From positions 1 through 11,621 of the forward strand of contig MGVN01000040.1 of the NCBI GenBank assembly GCA_001800515.1: 11,621 nt of DNA, given 5' to 3'. Positions 9,201 through 11,621 of the stretch are shown piece after piece (the stretch's first letter is position 1; every line of letters begins with the position of its first letter). This DNA comes from Elusimicrobia bacterium RIFOXYB2_FULL_49_7. GTDB lineage: Bacteria > Fibrobacterota > OXYB2-FULL-49-7. Both the position numbers and the translations under genes were made by a program. The notes under the pieces are model-generated. The model was not told the origin of the DNA. It searched no databases and worked only from the letters and a program-made list of their open reading frames with translations.

Positions 9201-10183
9201 CGTATGCCGGAAAGCCGAATGATATCAAGCTCATGATGGAATTGATAGGCGTTTATAATAAAAACAACAAATCAGCCTTGGCCATTCCTATTCTTGATAA
9301 GTTGGCGCGAAGCGGCCAAGCGACTAACGAAGTCAAAATGCAGCTCGGTATCGCCTACTATGGTCAGGGTAACATTGAAAAGTCAAAACAGATTTTAGAG
9401 GAAATTCTTACTAAGGTTGATGGAACCCCGGATGCCATCGCAACGCTCGGTATGATTTATGTGCGGGATAAATCCTTTAAAAAGGCTAAAATTGTCTTTA
9501 AGAAACTTCTTGAAGTCAATCCGGGAAACATTGACGCCAATTTTAATCTCGGTGAAATCGCCTTTTCCGAAAAAGACTACGATTTGGCGGTGGCGCATTA
9601 CGAATTGGTTGCCGCAACGGACCAAGGGTATAAAAATCTGGCGGAAAGATTAGCGGAATGTTATGTCAATCAACAGAACATTCCCAAGGCCAAATTGTAT
9701 CTTGAAAAGGCCATTCAGCAAAATCCGAAGAATCCGACGCTTTTTCTGGGCATGGGCAAAGTCTTATACATGGACAAGAATTATGTCCAGGCGGTCACCT
9801 ATCTTAAACAGGCGGAATCCCTCATGCCCACCAATGATGAGCCGGTTTTTTATCAGCTGATGTGTTTGCTCGGAAAAAATCAGGCGAAAGAGGCTTTACA
9901 GATGGCAAAGGCTTCGCTAACCCGCTTTAAGACATCACCTACGATCTATTATGCCATTGGTATGACCTATCTTTCCGCCCGTCAGGGAGAAAATGCGCGG
10001 AAGGCTTTTCTTATCGCCATCAAACATGATCCGGCATACAAGGACGCTTATAAAAAGATCGGTGATGTGTATTTTGAGTATATGAACGATTCCGCAGCAG
10101 CCATTGCCAATTACAAACGGTTCCTTTCTTTGGGCGGTGATATTGCGGAAATACCGGCGGAATTGCAGATGAAGATTCAGTAG
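170..10183 (+). CDS. Giant exported tetratricopeptide-repeat (TPR) protein, 3337 aa
   Basis: The protein is a signal peptide (residues 1-18), a short linker to about residue 45, and then TPRs to the C-terminus. Repeats of about 34 residues recur with the usual signature (small residue/Leu-Gly-x-x-Tyr, Ala at the helix B start, Pro closing the repeat, as in LNPKN or LKPDN). By length this allows about 95 repeats; I did not count each one. No catalytic domain, internal membrane segment, lipobox, LPXTG or type IX sorting domain is visible. The C-terminus ends in a capping helix after the last TPR. TPR solenoids bind peptides or assemble complexes, so a periplasmic or surface scaffold is the likely role, but the partner is unknown. 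Mature mass is roughly 365 kDa, far longer than typical TPR proteins. The few cysteines lie mostly at the same TPR position (as in CY pairs) and do not suggest disulfides. The array has a higher-order repeat and a central segment with deviant codon use. The start at 170 was chosen over 92 because of the signal peptide and the RBS. Confidence 0.93.
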   Translation: MKLLSILILLFCVIQITAQDAATLDSQPAIQGAVTSAQVDENTLLRGEDLFTKQLYAKAREVLEAVVAKNPNEAKAWRLLREIYSITNDKKLEIQALEKYAALSPTKESIGQAIDLFKEMGDSAKALFYLEQYAKLKPEETDKVRFRRTLDELALVYEKEQKTDELYGTLKKLIDIAPKNEHYHFKKGNLDFSAGKYKEAFSEFKEVDAISPGYNGNAYPLGESAYRTGNWIVAVEALKKAKVENPDSQTLFLHLGEAFEALKQPTEAASTYETLLNLNPKNPDVISKLIALYEKDKTKDFRLVKLYEDYQELTGKSDPDMMMKQATIYRQSNPGKAISLYEEVIRLDKENVKAYTALVELYEAKNEADKAANYLSKLMEISPTLDGNLKLTQLYLDAKDSAKAIEPLERYVAQKKEDLDRLFLLGKLYLTVKQDDKAALVLERIYRESASNKSAFKGDLGQLYEAYATTLIRTGKKDEAVKIYEAAVKLNPNLGEAWFYIAASYLGKEKWSDAISALQKVKAFDLHKAEVTRGLAKAYYLLKNYQQAVIYLEELYKETPSDTGLVLKLVKSYLELRQAAQAAVYLKLLPDDIVVREFSGDMQAALAILRTGNDKLGKTLLLSVLERNPKDESALRMLADLEIKGKNHTAAADALNKLYQLRNQPGIQKEIGDLFLAAGDESRAADAYAIYIKSDAKDRKTLEALLSIYEKQKNVEKAYPLLKILAGLVPKQEEYHYKKGMIEFEQGNLKEAANSFSEVAKLNPKYPKIAYYLGETQYRLGNSVMAEPSLNKALQENPDDSLLLSHLAMTLAKNKKYGEAIPLYEKLLKLRPGDKGILESLIALYESAQSSPDKMIAVYTQYLEIAGKNKKTLSVLAGLYMEVKNFDKALASYEEIYSLDNQDRVALKALVDLYDMRKDIKKASEKLEALLLLSPSAQGNARLAAFYMTLKDSVAAIAPLERYTAVQKAALPEMVLLARCYLVHKDYDKAEVVIRKVLSLKPKDGLGDIYLVLAVALEGVNKSAEAVSAYEQAVKYDSKNGEAFFKIGQFYLSSKKWKESVTPLLNAVNLNTHREEAITGLAEAYYQGGDLKSALPYLEKVNVQKSGQALVLERLVNAYIAVSDDKNAVKYLNELNRLDPSRFEASYLAAMAFILQKDDKSALPILEKYVERNAKDGKGLRTLADLYKRVKQDKKASDILERLYVLKAEPELKKEIGDLLADSDPVKASESYEVYLKVHAADKGVLLTLKKIYESKNNRAALYPVLEKLVVAEPLNAVYLAQKGKMDFEAKRYKEASDAYLRVMKVNAKDGDGAYVLGESYYNLNQFVAAEPYLGAAVAQRSEDLNLRLHYAQVLEKTGKGKSAAAEYEKVLTGRPNDGMVVDKLIGLYESANDPVRLIVLYNKKMEVSGKKDKDLLLKLGGVYRSQKRNDEALSTYEAVLGLDENNETALMMTTDLYEEKKDLKKAALKLEKLLTMKASPQSNLRLAGYFIALQDSARAISPLEVYTASKNADIGQYLLLGLCYRSIKQTEKAEYVLNRIAVSPATGAPNNVRNSALTALYDIYRAKNDKENLKKVLTSLVLLNPKNEAYQYELGSLYYEAKVFEPALKFLLAAHALKPNMESSAKMIGTIYFVGKAYPKALSFLKAALEKDPKDVELHGMLGFAYAQDKATASLAAAEYGTVLTIKPDDSRAARALVDIYEKNQQSAKLMEAYETLLRLESSDKAVWRKFAALAQAQKAPDKAEKALLKLAELDPKNSQTEIQLGELYEAQKKSKEAVLHYGKAIALNAEKPAEYERRIGFIYLNDKNLDSAAAHLYKAVESDPYTHDAAYQLGILYENKKDYEQAVSFFDLAQEAQPENAEYVFRSGRASFRLNEYPAAKQKLLRAVSLNAKLDEAYYMIGQVFLAQDNAKQAAAYFAKAIQLKPDNLDYLKQLADADYRSKLFTEAVPLYVKLLATKPDDLESHANLGRCYLVLKAEEKAVKEFDLVMANKPQLVEEEFEIGRLYYNLKRGKEAKRILNNVLRTHPENADAQEMIADIFLADKDVKNAIDHYLEAAKSDKNRFDLLKKAADLYLSIKNEDKAVSTYESYLSQKKDPEVAKNLSDIYRKNKNEKDLRRILVLRASMNPKEVSTWMELAQLDLKNEKIEDAVNAFNQVLKVDPANKEALYLSGKIYLDQKSYPTALIRLAAAVKLNPGSLKANLALATCYYDTKVVAQAIPLYAKVLQLDPKNESALDKLIELYRIAGNQNELGLHLKKKIEMNPKAGDAYLELAGLYLKVGKAAEAEASFKKGLELKGESFDAFKTLARLFFTQNRLQEAVDYYKKAIYINSKDAEVYQELGKVYLAKKDSTSALDAYEKVLVYQKDNIDALEMVGQLYLAMNYQKKAIGTLQRIIEMKPKSEAGYKAIGKAYLDTKEYDKAENHLKKALSLNPSNPETYYYLGELYRVLNRNEQALLNYEKAFKLQPGNREYAAKYAEAHYTAKNYAAAIPILLKLQQDGAKEVRITAVLMDCFLSIGKPNEAIKYIEVLEKADPAQLKKNFKVAEAFYKLGRMEQALLILEDMGPQKNKDYYQMLADIYTDKKQYGKALEALKALFAQDKSNMKVGLQLGDLYEKRAEDPLAIEVYKDLEVGYPREAVIKERLLALYKRAGYEKASDLRVVLMQLIRLKPDNINYLFELANLQYSDGQRGEAAANLSKVLSAKPGHPGASALYGRILFEQKNYVGAEKYLLNALKTTPNDIPLNKSLGMLYKSKQNLAKARLFLENAYKGDAKDMETVTELVGLYEALKMTDQLTVLYQQLLKSDSKNPIAHRGLGNMYYSQKKYDEAILEYTLYLAVKEDDVEILNLQADLLLKKNKTQEAINYLRSSLRFQANQPEVAFKLGKIFLTVQGNEEAAKEKFEQVVLIDPKNYEAYKMLAVLYKQDNDLFSAIRCLKSALKINSSDPGALKDLAVLMLKQGDLEKAEPVLKVAVRANPTDYDLTAELGRLYVNSRRPAEAEPYLVQAYAGKPNDIKLMMELIGVYNKNNKSALAIPILDKLARSGQATNEVKMQLGIAYYGQGNIEKSKQILEEILTKVDGTPDAIATLGMIYVRDKSFKKAKIVFKKLLEVNPGNIDANFNLGEIAFSEKDYDLAVAHYELVAATDQGYKNLAERLAECYVNQQNIPKAKLYLEKAIQQNPKNPTLFLGMGKVLYMDKNYVQAVTYLKQAESLMPTNDEPVFYQLMCLLGKNQAKEALQMAKASLTRFKTSPTIYYAIGMTYLSARQGENARKAFLIAIKHDPAYKDAYKKIGDVYFEYMNDSAAAIANYKRFLSLGGDIAEIPAELQMKIQ
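3040..4592 (+). other. Segment with deviant codon use and strand composition inside the TPR gene
   Basis: By hand count, Lys in this segment is about 57 AAG to 4 AAA. In the next kilobase (4600-5600) it is about 18 AAG to 16 AAA. Leu is mostly TTG, with two TTA and no CTC that I can find, and Ala is mostly GCG. Sample lines show the skew: 4381-4440 has 25 G and 3 C, 3481-3540 has 23 G and 9 C, while the flanking 6601-6660 has 14 G and 10 C. The left edge is sharp (last CTC at about 3017, last GCC at about 3035). The right edge is at about 4530-4600. The frame is open and the super-repeat phase runs straight through. Possible causes are replacement by a homologous segment with other codon habits, a local strand-biased mutational history, or an assembly join between relatives. 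Confidence 0.8.
3989..4924 (+). repeat. Short TPR superunit 3 (312 aa instead of about 544)
   Basis: This unit matches units 1 and 2 through +663 bp (QDS at 4652) and on through a Leu-Asn-Arg-Ile stretch at about 4775. At +936 it passes directly into the start of the next unit (LLNPKNEAYQ). Units 1 and 2 have a similar TPR boundary at about +924 to +942 but then continue for about 690 bp more. The simplest reading is loss of about 7 TPRs by recombination between equivalent repeat positions. Failure to gain them is the alternative. Confidence 0.5.
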
Positions 10184-10186
10184 AAG

Positions 10187-10193
10187 AAAGAGG
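10187..10193 (+). promoter_or_regulatory. Ribosome binding site of the aminotransferase gene
   Basis: AAAGAGG begins just after the TPR stop codon (10181-10183) and lies 10 bases before the ATG at 10204. The spacer is slightly long but this is the only candidate. No terminator or clear promoter lies in the 20-bp gap, so the gene is probably read from upstream. Confidence 0.6.
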
Positions 10194-10203
10194 TTGCCTG
10201 ACC

Positions 10204-11409
10204 ATGGATTCTGCCGATCGGTTCTCTGAAATCGCCCGTTCGTTTCAGGCTTCTGAAATTCGGGAACTCATGAAGCTTCTCGGAAGGCCGGGATTGATTA
10301 CGTTTGCCGGGGGAATGCCGGATGAGGAACATTTCCCTCATCCGGAGATCATCAGCATCATCGAAAGCCTGACCCCGGCACAGCGTGCGGCGGCTTATCA
10401 ATACGGGCCCACACCCGGTTATCCGCCTCTTCTGGAGGCCCTGTCATCCTATTTATTGGAAAAGGGGATTCGATGTGGTTCGGATAATCTCATCGTCACC
10501 ACTGGAGCGCAGCAGGCCCTTCACTTGGTTGCCCGTATTTTATTGGATCCGCAGGATGTGGTTATTGTCGAAGACCCCAGTTTTATCGGGGCCATGAATG
10601 CTTTTTTAAGTTTCCGGGCTTTGTTAGTCGGCGTACCTATCTTGTCCGATGGACCTGATTTGGAGCGGTTGGAAAAAGCGGTCAAACTTCATTCCTCGCG
10701 GCTGAAATTCGTCTATGTGATTCCTAATTTTCAGAATCCATCGGGTATCACCTATTCTCTGGAAAAAAGGCGCCTTCTATTGGAAATGGCCGAGAAACAC
10801 GATTTCCTGATTTTAGAGGACGATCCTTATTGCGAATTGTTTTTTGAGGGAGAGGAAACGGTTTATCGAAGTCTCAAATCCATGGATGACCATGAGCGCG
10901 TGATTTATCTGGGCACATTTTCAAAGACGCTTGCGCCGGGTTTTCGTATCGGGTATGCGGTGGCGTCCAAGACGATCAAAGAGAAGATGGAGTTGGCCAA
11001 ACAGTCGGTGGATGCCTGTTCCCCCTCTTTTTCTCAAGTGGTCGCTGCCGAGTATTTGAAACGGGGCTTGTGTGCACATTATGTGGCTTCGATGCGCCGG
11101 GTCTATCATGACAAATGCAGAACCATGCTTGACGTATTGGAGCGGGAGCTGCCATCGACTGTTTCCTTTACCCGTCCCAAGGGCGGCTTCTTTATCTGGT
11201 TGACCTTGCCGACCGGTGCTGATGCCCGGACCGTTTTTCAGGAATGCGTCGAGCACGGCGTAGCCTTTGTTACGGGCGCCGGTTTTTGCATTGAGGCGAA
11301 GGGAGAGGAACGGATTCGATTGGCTTTCAGCAACGCCTCCCTGATGGATATTAAAAAGGGGACGGCGCTTTTGTGCTCTGTGCTGAGGAAGTATTATCCA
11401 CCTCGATAG
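10204..11409 (+). CDS. PLP-dependent aminotransferase, fold type I, LysN/ARO8-like
   Basis: The 401-residue product resembles the 2-aminoadipate aminotransferase LysN of Thermus along its whole length. The N-terminal SEIREL and LITFAGGMP match its SxIREL and LSFAGGLP. NPSG follows with Asn178, EDDPY with Asp206 (pairs with the pyridine nitrogen) and Tyr209, SKTLAPG with Lys241 (Schiff-base lysine), and RIRLAFS with Arg372 (binds the substrate alpha-carboxylate). Arg20 aligns with LysN Arg23, known to contact the acidic side chain of substrates. All catalytic residues are present. There is no N-terminal winged-helix domain, so this is not a MocR-type regulator although it shares that family's aminotransferase fold. 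It likely transfers amino groups between glutamate/2-oxoglutarate and an acidic, aromatic or branched amino acid in the cytoplasm. Its position 13 bp before dapB suggests a place in lysine/diaminopimelate synthesis, but the exact substrate cannot be read from the sequence. Confidence 0.92.
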   Translation: MDSADRFSEIARSFQASEIRELMKLLGRPGLITFAGGMPDEEHFPHPEIISIIESLTPAQRAAAYQYGPTPGYPPLLEALSSYLLEKGIRCGSDNLIVTTGAQQALHLVARILLDPQDVVIVEDPSFIGAMNAFLSFRALLVGVPILSDGPDLERLEKAVKLHSSRLKFVYVIPNFQNPSGITYSLEKRRLLLEMAEKHDFLILEDDPYCELFFEGEETVYRSLKSMDDHERVIYLGTFSKTLAPGFRIGYAVASKTIKEKMELAKQSVDACSPSFSQVVAAEYLKRGLCAHYVASMRRVYHDKCRTMLDVLERELPSTVSFTRPKGGFFIWLTLPTGADARTVFQECVEHGVAFVTGAGFCIEAKGEERIRLAFSNASLMDIKKGTALLCSVLRKYYPPR

Positions 11410-11410
11410 T

Positions 11411-11415
11411 AAGGA
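11411..11415 (+). promoter_or_regulatory. Ribosome binding site of dapB
   Basis: AAGGA begins one base after the aminotransferase stop (11407-11409) and has a 7-base spacer to the ATG at 11423. The 13-bp gap leaves no room for a promoter or terminator, so the two genes are almost certainly co-transcribed. Confidence 0.75.
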
Positions 11416-11422
11416 TGTGAAC

Positions 11423-11621
11423 ATGATTTATGTAGCCGTAGCCGGTTGTGCCGGGCAAATGGGGAGCCGAATCGTCGTTGCCCTGGAAGAGTGTTCGGAA
11501 GCCTTATTGGGTGCGGGTTTTGAACGTCCGGGTCATCCCGCCCTGGGTCAAGATGTGGGTCTTGTTGCCGGTATCGGTGCGAAAGGCGTATTTGTTGCGG
11601 ATTCCGTAACCGTTGCTTCCG
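11423..11621 (+). CDS. dapB: 4-hydroxy-tetrahydrodipicolinate reductase, N-terminal part (runs off the window)
   Basis: Only the first 66 codons are present; the gene continues past the edge. They form the start of a Rossmann fold: a beta strand (IYVAVAG), then the dinucleotide-binding glycine motif GCAGQMG (Gly8, Gly11, Gly14). GAGFERPGH follows, in which Glu34-Arg35 match the E. coli DapB Glu38-Arg39 pair that contacts the NAD(P)H ribose side. LGQDVGLVAGIGAKGV then matches the E. coli stretch LGSDAGELAGAGKTGV in position and pattern. DapB reduces 4-hydroxy-tetrahydrodipicolinate to tetrahydrodipicolinate in lysine and diaminopimelate synthesis in the cytoplasm. The catalytic His and Lys lie in the missing part and could not be checked. 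Confidence 0.93.
   Translation, partial: MIYVAVAGCAGQMGSRIVVALEECSEALLGAGFERPGHPALGQDVGLVAGIGAKGVFVADSVTVAS

Larger units (their letters stand above)
701..9826 (+). repeat. Super-repeat of about 16 TPRs (544-552 aa), six units, one short
   Basis: Taking the Pro codon before motifs such as KNEHYHFKKG as phase zero, units start at 701, 2357, 3989, 4925, 6560 and 8192. Spacings are 1656, 1632, 936, 1635 and 1632 bp. Secondary markers keep their offsets. The Tyr of LI-x-LYE lies at +345 bp in units 1, 2, 3, 5 and 6, and at +348 in unit 4. GN(L/A)(K/R)L or SNLRL lies at +627 in units 1-3. KDS or QDS lies at +663 in units 1, 2, 3 and 5. KEIGDL precedes units 2 and 3 by 183 and 180 bp. Corresponding stretches of units 1 and 2 are roughly 40% identical in protein by eye, so these are old duplications. 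Units 4-6 are more diverged. Unit 3 lacks about 232 residues. Simple 34-residue periodicity would align any Pro, so the argument rests on the specific motifs. The end of unit 6 is approximate. Confidence 0.75.

Noticed and set aside
10204..11409. MocR/GntR-type transcription regulator
   Set aside because: The protein starts directly with the aminotransferase arm and has no room for the roughly 70-residue winged-helix domain.
1..11621. Insertion sequence, phage, CRISPR or RNA gene
   Set aside because: I saw no transposase or integrase, no short direct repeat-spacer pattern, no terminal inverted repeats and no tRNA-like or rRNA sequence. The repeats here are protein-level TPR repeats.

Overview
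The window looks like a piece of a bacterial chromosome with one gene orientation throughout: three consecutive plus-strand genes, tightly packed, each with a Shine-Dalgarno sequence. The dominant gene (170-10183) encodes an exported protein of 3337 residues made almost entirely of tetratricopeptide repeats (TPRs). It is followed after 20 bp by a LysN-like fold-type I aminotransferase (10204-11409) and, after a further 13 bp, by the start of dapB (11423 to the window edge). I see no RNA gene, CRISPR array, insertion sequence or phage gene. The diaminopimelate-pathway gene and a cleavable signal peptide with Gln at +1 (QITA|QDAA) suggest a Gram-negative bacterium, perhaps of the Fibrobacterota/Bacteroidota side of the tree. 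That placement is a weak inference.

Layout. Positions 1-169 are an AT-rich leader with a candidate promoter and two copies of a ten-base word containing a Shine-Dalgarno sequence. The giant gene is one uninterrupted frame from signal peptide to stop. Its TPR solenoid is not simply a string of 34-residue repeats. Signature positions recur at 544-552 residues (about 16 TPRs), and corresponding motifs keep identical offsets inside each superunit. Units begin (arbitrary phase) near 701, 2357, 3989, 4925, 6560 and 8192. The third is short by about 7 TPRs.

Within this gene, about 3040-4592 is written in a strikingly different codon dialect. Lys is almost only AAG, Leu is mostly TTG with no CTC, and the sense strand is G-rich and C-poor. 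The frame and the super-repeat phase continue through it undisturbed. This patch is nearly one superunit long and is the most unusual signal in the window.

How the genes work together. The two downstream genes fit amino-acid metabolism, with DapB in the lysine/diaminopimelate route and an aminotransferase that handles acidic amino acids or their 2-oxo acids. The TPR giant is presumably a periplasmic or surface scaffold. Its spacing to the aminotransferase suggests co-transcription, but nothing in the sequence shows a functional link. I found no multi-gene defence or mobile system. What is new here, if anything, is the architecture and mosaic composition of the giant TPR gene.
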